Shown here: piece after piece, positions 1 to 8,539 of the stretch
Position numbering within the stretch: the first letter of the stretch is position 1
Layout: each line of letters opens with the position of its first letter
Source: Saccharibacillus qingshengii
Lineage (GTDB): Bacteria; Bacillota; Bacilli; Paenibacillales; Paenibacillaceae
NCBI RefSeq assembly: GCF_013185195.1
Contig: NZ_JAAZWC010000006.1
Coordinates: forward strand, 1 to 64,000
Reading direction: 5' to 3'
DNA: 64,000 bases
Made by a program: the position numbers and the translations under genes
The notes under the pieces: model-generated
Database searches by the model: none
Seen by the model: only the letters and a program-made list of their open reading frames with translations
Told to the model about the DNA's origin: nothing

Positions 1-98
1 TCAACACTAAAGGTACGGTTACGTTCCCCTGAATCGCACCTAAAGCGTGTGCGTTTCAGGAAAACGTAACCTGTGATTAAGAGTTGAAAGGGTACTAG
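1..98. repeat. Structured hairpin repeat, copy A (left end outside window)
   Basis: Copy B lies at 7251-7358 and matches with about 85-90% identity. The copy can fold into a long hairpin: TCAAC 1-5 with GTTGA 83-87, GGTTACGTT 17-25 with its partner at 63-71, CCTGAA 28-33 with TTCAGG 55-60, and CGCAC 35-39 with GTGCG 49-53. No open reading frame is implied. It resembles a MITE or REP-type element. The left terminus would fall before base 1, so the copy may be incomplete here. Confidence 0.75.
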
Positions 99-269
99 GT
101 TGAGGCTTCCCGATTGCAAAGGCGAACGTGATCACTCCTCCACTAAACTTCCTCCTCCGCCGGCTGCGCCTCCAAAAACAAAAGTGTTGCGCTTCGCTCT
201 TTCGCACTCCTTTTTTTGAGGGGCGTATTTTTTACTTTTTTATAAGCAAAAAGCTTGTTAGCCAAGCAA

Positions 270-309
270 CAAAAAAGAAGCCGTACTCGGTTATCGAGTG
301 CGGCTTCTT
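270..309 (-). terminator. Intrinsic terminator of yutJ
   Basis: A 15-bp stem with one mismatch (275-289 with 295-309) reads on the minus strand into a U-tract given by the A-run at 270-276. It lies about 105 bp beyond the yutJ stop. Between 100 and 270 no gene is visible, only T/C-rich sequence. Confidence 0.8.
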
Positions 310-415
310 GATATGGGGAAATCGGTGTAAGCTTCGATCGGAATCAAGTTCTCCGAAGCCTCGCGCTCCTGATCAAACGAATTGGATTTTACCGGATGCA
401 AGAAGCCGGAACTCC

Positions 416-1480
416 CTAACCCAGATTATGCTTCGACATCCACAGGACGCCGCTCTTGAGCATCCGCGGCACACGGCCGGTAATCGACGTATCGCCGATC
501 ACGTTCAGACCGAAGCCGGCTTTTTGGCCGAGGGAACCGAGCATGCCTTTGAGTTTCATCGGCTTGAGTTTCGGTTTCTCGTTTTTCCAGAAGGCCAGCA
601 GCACATGGGCGATCTGCTCGCCCTGCGCTTCCGCGGCCTGGGCGCTCGGTGCGAACTCCAGGCTGGCGCAGTCGCCGCAGACGAACACTTCCGGGTGGGT
701 CTCGACCTGCGAGTATTCGTTGATCACGACACGGCCCGAACGGTCTTTGGTGACATTCATCTTCTGCACGACGTCGACAGGCTGGATACCGGCCGTCCAG
801 ACGACGGCATCGGTATGCATCAGCTCGTCGCCATTATAGAGCGCGTCCTGCTCCACGCGGCTGATCGAGACTTTATGGCACACTTCGACGTTGTGCTTTT
901 TGAACCATTCCTGCACGTAGCGCGAGATACGCGGCTGATACGACGAGAGCAGACGCTCTCCGCGGTCGAGCAGCGTGATGCGCAGATCGTGACGGCTTTC
1001 GCGCAGTTCGGCCGCAAGTTCGATGCCGCTGAGGCCGCCGCCGACGATATGCACGTGGGCGGACGGTTTCAGGCTGCTGAGCTTGTCGTTGGTCCGGCGT
1101 GAAGCATGCAGCGACTGGATGCTGAACGTGTATTCGTCCGCGCCCGGAACGCCGTGGTAATTGTCGGTGCAGCCCAGTGCCACGACCAGCTGATCGTAAG
1201 GGACCGGCTCATCGTTTTGCAGCAGCACTTTTTTGTTCTCCAGATCGATCTCTTCGACCGTTCCGAAATGCTTGGTAATCCGCGGATGATTCGGGAAAGC
1301 GATACGCAGTTTGTGATCGGATACGGTCCCGGCCGCCAAAGCGTAATATTCCGTTTTGAGGCCCATAAAAGGAAGACGGTCGATCAGGGTTACGTTTACG
1401 TCCGCAGGAAGGTGTTCGGTAAGAGTGTCAAGGATCGTCAGGCCGCCGTAGCCCCCGCCGAGAATAACGAGATTTTTCAT
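416..1480 (-). CDS. yutJ: NDH-2-like NAD(P)/FAD oxidoreductase YutJ
   Basis: 354 aa, the same length as Bacillus YutJ, which it resembles closely from memory. The protein opens with a dinucleotide-binding fold (ILGGGYGG, residues 6-13). A second Rossmann motif (IVGGGLSGIELA) lies near residue 145 and a C-terminal FAD motif (VFVCGDCAS) near 270. It belongs to the type II NADH dehydrogenase-like flavoproteins, which pass electrons from NAD(P)H to quinone without pumping protons. The exact acceptor of YutJ-type proteins is unknown. It sits downstream of mqnE on the same strand, which fits a quinone-linked role. The true NDH-2 of this region is the separate gene at 11960. The family call is firm, the physiological role is not. 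Confidence 0.88.
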   Translation of the reverse strand: MKNLVILGGGYGGLTILDTLTEHLPADVNVTLIDRLPFMGLKTEYYALAAGTVSDHKLRIAFPNHPRITKHFGTVEEIDLENKKVLLQNDEPVPYDQLVVALGCTDNYHGVPGADEYTFSIQSLHASRRTNDKLSSLKPSAHVHIVGGGLSGIELAAELRESRHDLRITLLDRGERLLSSYQPRISRYVQEWFKKHNVEVCHKVSISRVEQDALYNGDELMHTDAVVWTAGIQPVDVVQKMNVTKDRSGRVVINEYSQVETHPEVFVCGDCASLEFAPSAQAAEAQGEQIAHVLLAFWKNEKPKLKPMKLKGMLGSLGQKAGFGLNVIGDTSITGRVPRMLKSGVLWMSKHNLG

Positions 1481-1529
1481 ATGCAGATCTCCTTGTAAGT
1501 GGAATGGTCAAGCGGCCGGCCCGAAGCCT

Positions 1530-2636
1530 TTACTCGTATACTTCGACCTCGTTATAGAAGGTGTCGCGTTCTACCGGAATACGCCCTGCGCCTTTGATCA
1601 ACCAGATCAGTTCCTTGCGCGTCAATCCTTCCGGAGTCAGAGCGCCCGCGGCGTGGCTGATCCGTTCTTTGACGATGGTACCGTGGGCGTCCGAAGCGCC
1701 GAAGGTCAGCGCCATCTGGGTCAGCTGCGTGCCGATATTGATGAAGTACGCTTTGATATGGTCGATATTGTCGAGCATCAGACGGCTGATCGCGATCGTC
1801 TTGAGATCTTCGTAGGCCGAGTTGCGGCGCATGATGCTGGCGTTGCGGCTCTTCGGCTGCATGGACAGCGGAATAAAGACCATGAATCCGTTCGTTTCGT
1901 CCTGAAGCTCGCGGATCTGGATCATGTGGTTGATACGGTCTTCGTGGCTCTCGATCGAACCGTACAGCATCGTCGTGTGCGTACGCATACCGATTTTGTG
2001 GGCGGTACGGTGCACTTCGAGGTAACGGTCCACGTTGGCTTTGTCGACGCGCATCTTCTGGCGGTATTCGTCGGACAGGATCTCCGCACCGCCGCCGGTC
2101 AGCGATTTGAGGCCCGCCGCCTGCAGCGCACGAAGCACTTCTTCGATCGACAGACCGCTGATGCGGGTGAAGAAGTCGATTTCCGCCGCCGTATAAGCTT
2201 TGATCGTCACTTCCGGGAAACGCTCGTTCAGCGCAGCCAGGGAATCGACGTAATACTGGAACGGCACATTGTTGTTGTGGCCGCCGACAATATGGAACTC
2301 GCGCACGCCCGGCGTGATGTTCTCTTCGACGTAGCGGACCATCTCGTTGCCGCTCAGGGTATACGATCCTTCTTCGCCTTCGTCTTTGCGGAAGTTGCAG
2401 AAGGCGCAGTGCGCTTCGCAGACGTTAGTGAAGTACAGGCTCATATTTTCGATAAAATAGACCTTTTTGCCGTTCTTGCGCAGGTTGGCTTCGTTGGCCA
2501 GCTGGCCGATGGTCAAAATATCTTCGCTCTGATATAAATAAACGCCGTCTTCCAAGCTCAAACGCTGCCCGTTATGAACCTTCTCGGCGATTTCGGCCAT
2601 GCGCTTATCCATGGTGGGATTGATGATTGTAGACAT
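1530..2636 (-). CDS. mqnE: Aminofutalosine synthase MqnE (radical SAM)
   Basis: 368 aa. The radical SAM cluster motif CxxxCxxC is C73, C77 and C80 (CEAHCAFCNF), followed by the family stretch EFHIVGGHNNN. MqnE joins the chorismate-derived MqnA product to SAM to form aminofutalosine, the committed carbon-carbon step of the futalosine route to menaquinone. The related MqnC shares the fold, but the motif context and length fit MqnE better. The start ATG follows a GAGGAGG-type site at about 2645. The other mqn genes are not in this window. yutJ follows after 49 bp, so the two may be co-transcribed. Confidence 0.9.
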   Translation of the reverse strand: MSTIINPTMDKRMAEIAEKVHNGQRLSLEDGVYLYQSEDILTIGQLANEANLRKNGKKVYFIENMSLYFTNVCEAHCAFCNFRKDEGEEGSYTLSGNEMVRYVEENITPGVREFHIVGGHNNNVPFQYYVDSLAALNERFPEVTIKAYTAAEIDFFTRISGLSIEEVLRALQAAGLKSLTGGGAEILSDEYRQKMRVDKANVDRYLEVHRTAHKIGMRTHTTMLYGSIESHEDRINHMIQIRELQDETNGFMVFIPLSMQPKSRNASIMRRNSAYEDLKTIAISRLMLDNIDHIKAYFINIGTQLTQMALTFGASDAHGTIVKERISHAAGALTPEGLTRKELIWLIKGAGRIPVERDTFYNEVEVYE

Positions 2637-3041
2637 TTAGTAAGAACCTCCTCGTTGATCCCGAGGCGGCGCAACCGCACCGGAACGGGCCGGACCGAAT
2701 AGGGCCGGATGAACTGACAAACGACAAAAACATGACCGCGTGCCGCGGCCCTTATCTGGCTGAAACGGACAAGCCGTTTCGGAAAGTGTGAAAAAAGTTA
2801 CATCGGTAAGCTGGTTCGAATTCTTTACATCTTCGTGTCGAAATTCCGAAAATTTAAAGAGTCATTCTCCCCCATTATAAACCTACTCGCTAATCGGGGC
2901 AATACAGGACGTTTACGCAAAATCACCGTTTAGGCGGCGGCGGCGCAGGATTTACGCTTTGCAAAGCCCCCTTTGAAAGGCTTGAGTCATGCGGCGGGGA
3001 GGCGTATAATACATAAGAGAAAGCGTAAAGGAGGAAAAACC
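2637..3041. other. Divergent intergenic region mqnE / A-type carrier
   Basis: 405 bp with no gene. It holds the mqnE leader, including a short hairpin (GAAACGG/CCGTTTC at about 2761-2780), a minus-strand TATAAT-like hexamer at 2874-2879 without a convincing -35 box, and the promoter of the rightward gene at 2982-3010. Confidence 0.5.
2982..3010 (+). promoter_or_regulatory. Sigma-A promoter of the A-type Fe-S carrier gene
   Basis: -35 TTGAGT at 2982-2987, 17-bp spacer, -10 TATAAT at 3005-3010. The ribosome binding site and ATG of the Fe-S carrier gene follow within 35 bp. Confidence 0.75.
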
Positions 3042-3404
3042 ATGATCGAAATCACGGAAGCAGCCGCTTCGCGCATCAAGCAGATGCTGGAGCAGCAGGA
3101 AACGCCGGGTATGTTTCTTCGTTTGGGCGTAGCCAGCGGAGGATGCAGCGGTTTTTCGTACGCAATGGGCTTTGACAATGAGGAGTCCGACGCGGACGAC
3201 GTATATATGGAGATACAGAATATCAAGCTGGTCGTTTCCAAAGAAGACCTTAAATATCTGAACGGCCTTCAGGTGGATTTTGAAGAGTCGGGCATGAGCG
3301 GCGGCTTCACCATCTTCAACCCGAATGCGGTCGCGACCTGCGGCTGCGGATCATCGTTTCGTACACGGGAAGAAGATGAAGTATTGGCGCAGCCTTGCGA
3401 CTGA
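3042..3404 (+). CDS. A-type iron-sulfur carrier (HesB/IscA family, YutM-like)
   Basis: 120 aa. The three conserved cysteines of A-type carriers are present: C35 in GGCSGF and C100/C102 in TCGCGSSF. These proteins hold an Fe-S cluster and deliver it to client enzymes such as radical SAM and respiratory proteins. The start was placed at 3042 because AAAGGAGG lies directly upstream and the family begins MIEIT; the frame is open further upstream but that part has no ribosome binding site. In Bacillus the homologue lies near yutJ, so the grouping here looks conserved. Whether it equals ErpA or SufA in function cannot be told from the sequence. Confidence 0.88.
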   Translation: MIEITEAAASRIKQMLEQQETPGMFLRLGVASGGCSGFSYAMGFDNEESDADDVYMEIQNIKLVVSKEDLKYLNGLQVDFEESGMSGGFTIFNPNAVATCGCGSSFRTREEDEVLAQPCD

Positions 3405-3438
3405 TTCTCCATCATTCTCTCTGCTCGATCAGCACGAC

Positions 3439-3490
3439 GCTTTCGGCTTGGATGCCATTTCCGGGTTGAAAGCTTTTTTTATTTTTTTAG
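3439..3490 (+). terminator. Probable terminator after the Fe-S carrier gene
   Basis: GCTTTC at 3439-3444 pairs with GAAAGC at 3468-3473, with a small inner GGC/GCC hairpin, followed by a T-rich tract from 3474. The stem is short, so the call is moderate. Confidence 0.55.
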
Positions 3491-3622
3491 GGGTCCGGCG
3501 CGGTTTTTTCCGTTTTGTCGGCCTGCAAGTTGTGAATTCGGGCGCAATCGCCGGGTAGAACCGCGGTCTATTGCTGCACAGGCGTACCGGATTCGATCTT
3601 ACGATTCAAGGAGGAAGATCGG

Positions 3623-4537
3623 ATGAAATCCGTTTCCGTAGCAGACATTGTCAAAGTGTTGAAATTGGAAGTGCTGGCAGGAGCCGAATATTTGGACCGG
3701 GAAATTACCCGTTCCAAAGCCCACCGTCCGGGACTTGAGTTCGTCGGGTATTTCGATTATTTTCCGACGAATCGGGTGCAGGTGCTTGGGCGCAAAGAAA
3801 TCACGTATCTGCTCCAGCAGACGGTTGAAGAAAGAAAGCTTCATATCGGCAATATCGTCAAGTATCATCCGCCGTGTTTTGTCGTGACGACGGGGCAGCA
3901 GGAGATTCCTTTTCTCGAAATGTTCTGCGATCAGGAAGGTATTCCGCTGCTGCGCACGCCCGACAAAACGACCGAATTCCTCACCAAGATCGACGGGTAT
4001 CTGCTCAAATCGCTGGCACCGGAAATGTCGATCCACGGCGTCTGTATCAACGTGTCGGGCATTGGCGTACTGCTGAGGGGGCGTTCGGGTATCGGCAAGA
4101 GCGAGACGGCGCATACGCTGATCGGCCGCGGGCACCGTTTTGTGGCGGATGACGTAGTCGTACTCAAAAAGCTCGGCCCGTCCACGCTGCTGGGCACGCA
4201 CAATACGATTACGCGGGAGTTTCTGGCTCTGCGCAGCATCGGGCTGATCAATGTGGTGCGCCAGTACGGCCGTACCGCTTTCCAGGACGAGACCCGGATT
4301 GTGCTCGATATCGAGCTGACGCCGTGGGAAGACAAAGCGCTGAACAACGATCTGGAAGTGGCGGATCAGTTCACGGAGTACCTGGGCGTCAAGATCCCGC
4401 ATATCGAAATTCAGCTGCAGCCGGGCCGGGATACATCGGGTCTGATCGAAGCGGCGGCGAATAACTGGTACTTGAAGCAGCTGGGGTACAGTGCGGCTGA
4501 AGAATTCATGAGCCGGCTCGAAGACGAGACGAATTGA
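3623..4537 (+). CDS. HPr kinase/phosphorylase-like protein, divergent paralogue
   Basis: 304 aa, normal for HprK. The Walker A loop is GRSGIGKS (153-160), the aspartate pair of the active site is in GHRFVADD (D176/D177), and the family H is at 138. HprK phosphorylates HPr on serine and so sets carbon catabolite control. The usual signature around ExRGxGI is changed to ALRSIGLIN (about 202-210): the acidic residue and a glycine are replaced. Strong AAGGAGG site before the ATG. It is not next to lgt, the usual hprK neighbour, so a second, altered paralogue is likely. Its substrate may not be HPr. Confidence 0.75.
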   Translation: MKSVSVADIVKVLKLEVLAGAEYLDREITRSKAHRPGLEFVGYFDYFPTNRVQVLGRKEITYLLQQTVEERKLHIGNIVKYHPPCFVVTTGQQEIPFLEMFCDQEGIPLLRTPDKTTEFLTKIDGYLLKSLAPEMSIHGVCINVSGIGVLLRGRSGIGKSETAHTLIGRGHRFVADDVVVLKKLGPSTLLGTHNTITREFLALRSIGLINVVRQYGRTAFQDETRIVLDIELTPWEDKALNNDLEVADQFTEYLGVKIPHIEIQLQPGRDTSGLIEAAANNWYLKQLGYSAAEEFMSRLEDETN

Positions 4538-4600
4538 TCCTGTGCCCGGCCGTACCGGGCTGTCGAATCGTTGGCCGATAAGCGCTTTTTTTCATATTCA

Positions 4601-4634
4601 GGGCTTTCTTCCGCTTATGGAGAAGGCCTTTTTG
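4601..4634 (+). terminator. Terminator after the HprK-like gene
   Basis: An imperfect hairpin at 4601-4628 (GGGCTTTCTTCC with GGAGAAGGCC) ends in five T residues. A second small GC hairpin at 4543-4560 has no T-tract. Confidence 0.55.
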
Positions 4635-4756
4635 ACGTTCCTGATTACTGAAATTCGGCTGGGCGGCCGGGCGGGCAGCGGATTGGAACAGGCTGAATCG
4701 GTTATATGATCCGTAAAGGGGTTTGGAGAAATACGGATAAAAGAGGAGGCACACCC

Positions 4757-5407
4757 ATGCTGATGCTGACTTTGATTCTGAAGATCGTGATTGGACTGGC
4801 GGCGTTGATTATCGTGGTGAGGCTGCTTGGAAAAAAGGAGCTGTCCCAGGCGACACCGTTCGATCTGGTCTATCTGCTGGTGCTGGGCGGCATACTGGAA
4901 GAATCGCTGTACGATGACAAGGTTGGTGTCGGGCATCTGCTTGTCGGGATTGTGTTGTGGAGCCTGCTGGTGTTCGCGATCGAAATCCTGGTACGAAAAA
5001 AAGAAAAAGCGCGTATTGCGATCAAAGGGCGATCGGCCATGCTGATGGCGGACGGCGAGCTGCGGGTGCCGATGTTCCTCAGCAACAAAATGGAAGTCGA
5101 ACAGTTCCGATCGCTGCTGCGGCAGCAGGGCGTATTCTCGCTGAGCGATGTCTCTTATGTGATCCTGGAGACCGGAGGGAGCCTCAGCATGATCCGCAAA
5201 GACGAAGACCCGGTGAAGAAACCGTCTTATCTGCTGGTCAATACGGGCGAGATTGTCAAAGCCGATATCGACAAAGAAATGAACGAGAATTGGGTGCGGG
5301 AGAAACTGCGGGAAAAAGGCTACAACAATGTGAGAAGAATTTTCTGCGCGGAATGGTCGGAAGAAAAAGGATTGTTTGTCACGGAGTATCCGGACGGGGA
5401 AAAATAA
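4757..5407 (+). CDS. DUF421 membrane protein (YetF/YrbG type)
   Basis: 216 aa. Two to three membrane segments (about residues 1-22, 35-55 and 58-78) are followed by the DUF421 block with GKKE and TPFDLVYLLVLGG, then a cytosolic alpha/beta domain. The molecular function of the family is unknown. The start at 4757 was chosen because AAGAGGAGG lies 8 bp upstream; an in-frame ATG at 4706 has no such site. It stands alone between terminators. Confidence 0.85.
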   Translation: MLMLTLILKIVIGLAALIIVVRLLGKKELSQATPFDLVYLLVLGGILEESLYDDKVGVGHLLVGIVLWSLLVFAIEILVRKKEKARIAIKGRSAMLMADGELRVPMFLSNKMEVEQFRSLLRQQGVFSLSDVSYVILETGGSLSMIRKDEDPVKKPSYLLVNTGEIVKADIDKEMNENWVREKLREKGYNNVRRIFCAEWSEEKGLFVTEYPDGEK

Positions 5408-5451
5408 AAAAAGCGGCCCGCTTCGCGATAGGCGGCGGGCTGCTTTTTTTA
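5406..5451. terminator. Bidirectional terminator
   Basis: AGCGGCCCGC (5412-5421) pairs with GCGGGCTGCT (5434-5443). It has seven A on the left and seven T on the right, so it can stop the DUF421 gene and the leftward ABC operon that ends at 5510. Confidence 0.8.
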
Positions 5452-5509
5452 TAGAGAAAAGTCGAGCGGAAAGCATAAGGCAGCGATCCAAAGGCGGCTC
5501 CCGGCAGTT

Positions 5510-6304
5510 CTAACCGAGCAGCGTACGGTCGTCGGCCATTTTCTTGCCGCTGATCCGCTCGAATTCGCTCATCAGGCGCTCGACGGTCAAGTTCTGCTTG
5601 TCGGCTTCCCCGATATCGAGAATAATACGTCCTTTGTCCATCATGACGAGACGGTTCCCGAGACGGATAGCCTGCTCCATATTGTGGGTGACCATGAGCG
5701 TCGTCAGGTTCATATCGCGGACGATCTCGTCGGTCAGCGAGGTGATCAGCTCGGCCCGGGAAGGGTCGAGCGCCGCGGTATGCTCGTCGAGCAGCAGGAT
5801 CTGGGGACGCGTGAATGTCGCCATAAGCAGGCTCAGCGCCTGGCGCTCGCCGCCGGACAGCAGGCCGACTTTGGCGTTCAGGCGGTTCTCCAATCCGATT
5901 CCGAGGCGGCTCAGTTCGGTCTGGAAGATCTTGCGCCGTGCGCTGCTGACGCCAAACGAGAAGCCCCGGCGCTTGCCGCGCAGATAAGCCATGGCCAGGT
6001 TCTCTTCGATAGTCATGCGCGGGGCCGTGCCGGCCATCGGGTCCTGGAAGACGCGGCCGATCCAGCGGCTGCGGCGGTGTTCCGGCAGAGCCGTCACAGA
6101 GCGATCCCCGATGCGGATATCGCCGGTATCCGGTCTCATGACGCCGGAGATCATGTTCATCAGCGTCGATTTGCCCGCGCCGTTGCTGCCGATGACGGTA
6201 ACGAAGTCACCCGGATCCAAATTCAGTTCGATTCCGATCAAGGCGATTTTCTCGTCGATGGTGCCGGAGTTAAACAGCTTGGATACACCCGATACATGCA
6301 GCAT
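5510..6304 (-). CDS. ABC transporter ATP-binding protein (TrpZ-like)
   Basis: 264 aa. Walker A is GSNGAGKS near residue 39, the signature LLSGGERQ near 148 and Walker B ILLLDE near 168. It is the ATPase of an importer whose permease and binding protein lie upstream. The start overlaps the permease stop (TGATG), with AGGAGGTG just before, which shows translational coupling. The three-gene set is the PF04392-type importer class that includes the tryptophan transporter TrpXYZ. The substrate here is not shown by the sequence. Confidence 0.87.
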   Translation of the reverse strand: MLHVSGVSKLFNSGTIDEKIALIGIELNLDPGDFVTVIGSNGAGKSTLMNMISGVMRPDTGDIRIGDRSVTALPEHRRSRWIGRVFQDPMAGTAPRMTIEENLAMAYLRGKRRGFSFGVSSARRKIFQTELSRLGIGLENRLNAKVGLLSGGERQALSLLMATFTRPQILLLDEHTAALDPSRAELITSLTDEIVRDMNLTTLMVTHNMEQAIRLGNRLVMMDKGRIILDIGEADKQNLTVERLMSEFERISGKKMADDRTLLG

Positions 6305-7224
6305 CAGCGGTCACCTCCTGCGGTCTCGAACGATTTGAGCAGTTCCGCGGAGCGGCGTTTGGCCGCGCCGCGCTGCTTGACTGCGCTTCGTACGGTCGGG
6401 AAGACCAGCGCCACAATCACGATGATGGCGGTAATCAGTTTGAGGTCCGATGTCTCGAAGCCTTTGATTTGCAGCGCCAGCGAGATGACAATCCGGTACA
6501 CGACCGAACCGAGCACGACGGCAAGCGTCGCGCGGAACACGGTCTTGGCACCGAACAGCGCTTCGCCGATAATGACGGAAGCGAGGCCGATCACGATCAT
6601 GCCGATGCCGGACGTGGCATCCGCGAAGGAGGACTGCTGCGCGATCAGCGCACCGGACAAGGCGACCAGCCCATTCGAGAGGCTGATGCCGAGAATGGTC
6701 GTGTTGTCGGTATTGGCGCCGAAGCTGCGAATCATGCGCTTGTTGTCGCCGGTCGCGCGCAGCGACAGACCGATATCGGTCTTGAGGAAAGCGTCGAGCG
6801 CCAGCTTGAAGATCAGCACGATCGCGATCATGAACGGGAACGGGGAAAAGGTGCCGAGCACCGTTTCTTCGCCCATGATCGATACATTGGGGCTGCCGAG
6901 AATACGCAGATTGATCGAATAGAGGGCGATCATCATCAGAATGCCGGACAGCAGACCGTTGATTTTGCCTTTGGTATGCAGCAGACCCGTACAGGCTCCC
7001 GCCGCCATACCGGCCAGAATGGCGGTCAGCGAAGATATCCACGGCGAAATGCCGTGCGAGATCATGACCGCGGCGGTAGCCGCGCCGGTCGTGAAGCTGC
7101 CGTCGACCGTCAAATCGGGAAAGTCGAGAATGCGGAACGTAATGTAGACGCCAAGCGCCATAAGGGCATAGAGCAGGCCCAGATAGATGGCGCCCGGCAT
7201 TGAGCCGACGAAGTTTTCGAACAT
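6304..7224 (-). CDS. ABC transporter permease (TrpY-like, branched-chain type)
   Basis: 306 aa, about eight to nine hydrophobic segments. It resembles the LivH/RbsC-type permease domain found with PF04392 binding proteins (segments such as FPDLTVDGSFTTGAA near residue 35). Strong AGGAGG site before the ATG at 7224. It forms the membrane channel with the ATPase that starts at its stop codon. The binding-protein gene is separated by 277 bp holding a terminator and a repeat, so this pair is probably made at a lower level. Confidence 0.85.
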   Translation of the reverse strand: MFENFVGSMPGAIYLGLLYALMALGVYITFRILDFPDLTVDGSFTTGAATAAVMISHGISPWISSLTAILAGMAAGACTGLLHTKGKINGLLSGILMMIALYSINLRILGSPNVSIMGEETVLGTFSPFPFMIAIVLIFKLALDAFLKTDIGLSLRATGDNKRMIRSFGANTDNTTILGISLSNGLVALSGALIAQQSSFADATSGIGMIVIGLASVIIGEALFGAKTVFRATLAVVLGSVVYRIVISLALQIKGFETSDLKLITAIIVIVALVFPTVRSAVKQRGAAKRRSAELLKSFETAGGDR

Positions 7225-7250
7225 GGATGACGCCTCCTGTATGAAAAGGG

Positions 7251-7358
7251 TAGTCCCTTGTCAACACTAAAGGTAAGGTTACGCTCCCCTGAATTGCACC
7301 TAAAGCGTGTGCATTTCAGGAAAACATAAACCTCGGATTAAGAGTTGAAAGGGTAGTA
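7251..7358. repeat. Structured hairpin repeat, copy B
   Basis: It matches the copy at 1-98 almost end to end. Imperfect terminal inverted repeats are visible: TAGTCCCTTGTCAAC at 7251-7265 against GTTGAAAGGGTAGTA at 7344-7358. The upper stem is kept through a compensatory pair change (C35-G53 in copy A is T7295-A7313 here), while the lower stem has decayed with mismatches and a 1-base insertion. It lies inside the ABC operon between the binding-protein and permease genes, so it is probably transcribed. Confidence 0.8.
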
Positions 7359-7383
7359 GGGCAAAGAATTTGCGTGAAAAGAA

Positions 7384-7446
7384 AGGCCCCCGTAAAGCAA
7401 AACAGGATGAAGCCTAGGCTCATCCCGTTTGCATTCGGCTGGGGGT
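7384..7446 (-). terminator. Terminator/attenuator after the binding-protein gene
   Basis: On the minus strand an inner hairpin (7397-7432, GCAAA with TTTGC and GGATGA with TCATCC) is enclosed by GGGGG 7441-7445 and CCCCC 7387-7391, then runs into a T-rich stretch. Placed between gene one and gene two of the importer operon, it should reduce read-through to the permease and ATPase. Confidence 0.7.
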
Positions 7447-7501
7447 CCGGTCCGAGATCCGTCCGGCAGCATACGTTATCCGTTTGTGCGGGTCGAATCT
7501 T

Positions 7502-8539
7502 TTATTGAATCAGATTGTTCTCCTGGTCCTGCACTTTGCCCTTCATTCCGTCCGTTACCGTGATACCCTGGGCTTCGGCGGCTTTGAGGTTGAGGATCAG
7601 ATCCAGTTTCTCCTGCATGGCGACCGGAAGATCGGCCGGTTTGGTTCCGTTCTTGAGAATATCCGCGGCCATCTCGCCTACCTGGTAGCCGTGGTCATAG
7701 TACTTGAAGCCGACCGTTGCAAAAGCGCCTTTTTCCACCGTGTCGCGGTCGCTCGAGAAAAACGGCAGTTTGTTGTCGTTGGCGATCTTGATAATCGTAT
7801 CGACGGCGCTGACTACGGTGTTATCGAGCGTAATATAGAGGGCATCGACCTGTCCGACAAGCGATTGGGCCGCCTGCTGCACTTCGGAAGTATTGGTCGC
7901 GGCCGCTTTGACCAGCTTGATGCCGTGCGCCCCGAATTCCTGCTCCGCCCGGTCGGCCATGACCACCGCGTTCGGTTCGCCTTCGTTGAGCACCAGACCT
8001 ACGCTTTTGATATCCGGCATTTCTTCGGCGATAAAATCGGCCAGCTGCTTGATCGCTTCCGGATTCGTATCCGACGCTCCGGAGATATTGGCGCCCGGTT
8101 TCTCCATGCTGGCGACGATCTTGGCGCTGACCGGATCGGTTACGGCGGCGAACAAGACCGGCGTTTCTTTGACCTGTGCGGCGACGGCCTGGGCGGAAGG
8201 GGTAGCGATTGCGAGTACCAGGTCGTTCTTGCTTCCGGCCAGCTTCTGGGCGATCGACAGGTTGTTGGTCGAATCGCCTTGGGCATTGTTGTAGTCGAGC
8301 GTCAGATTCTCGCCTTCAACGATTCCCGCATCTTTGAGTGCGGCGATAAAGCCTTCGCGTGTGGCGTCGAGCGAAGGGTGTTCCACGATTTGCGAGACGG
8401 CGACTTTGTAGGTTTTGGCTTCGGGGGTCTCGGATGTGCCGCCACCTTGCGAACCGGTAGCCGACTCCGTTTGGCCGCAGCCTGCCAGGGCGGCGAGTGA
8501 CAAGGTCAGGACGAGCGGAAGCCATTTCTTTTTCAGCAT
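7502..8539 (-). CDS. ABC transporter substrate-binding lipoprotein (TrpX-like, PF04392)
   Basis: 345 aa. A lysine-rich start and hydrophobic segment lead to the lipobox LAGC (C21), then a Gly/Ser/Thr-rich linker typical of membrane-anchored binding proteins. The body matches the PF04392 family (KVAVSQIVEHPSLDATREGF and VLFAAVTDPVSAKIV). It captures the ligand outside the cell and hands it to the downstream permease. No T-box was recognised in the leader, unlike streptococcal trpX, so tryptophan is only one possibility. Confidence 0.87.
   Translation of the reverse strand: MLKKKWLPLVLTLSLAALAGCGQTESATGSQGGGTSETPEAKTYKVAVSQIVEHPSLDATREGFIAALKDAGIVEGENLTLDYNNAQGDSTNNLSIAQKLAGSKNDLVLAIATPSAQAVAAQVKETPVLFAAVTDPVSAKIVASMEKPGANISGASDTNPEAIKQLADFIAEEMPDIKSVGLVLNEGEPNAVVMADRAEQEFGAHGIKLVKAAATNTSEVQQAAQSLVGQVDALYITLDNTVVSAVDTIIKIANDNKLPFFSSDRDTVEKGAFATVGFKYYDHGYQVGEMAADILKNGTKPADLPVAMQEKLDLILNLKAAEAQGITVTDGMKGKVQDQENNLIQ

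Noticed and set aside
128-1102. Long rightward reading frame opposite yutJ, and similar long frames opposite mqnE, the sdhA, mrp and uvrC genes and others
   Set aside because: They lie antisense to well recognised proteins, lack ribosome binding sites and have Arg/His/Gln-rich compositions typical of shadow frames in GC-rich DNA.
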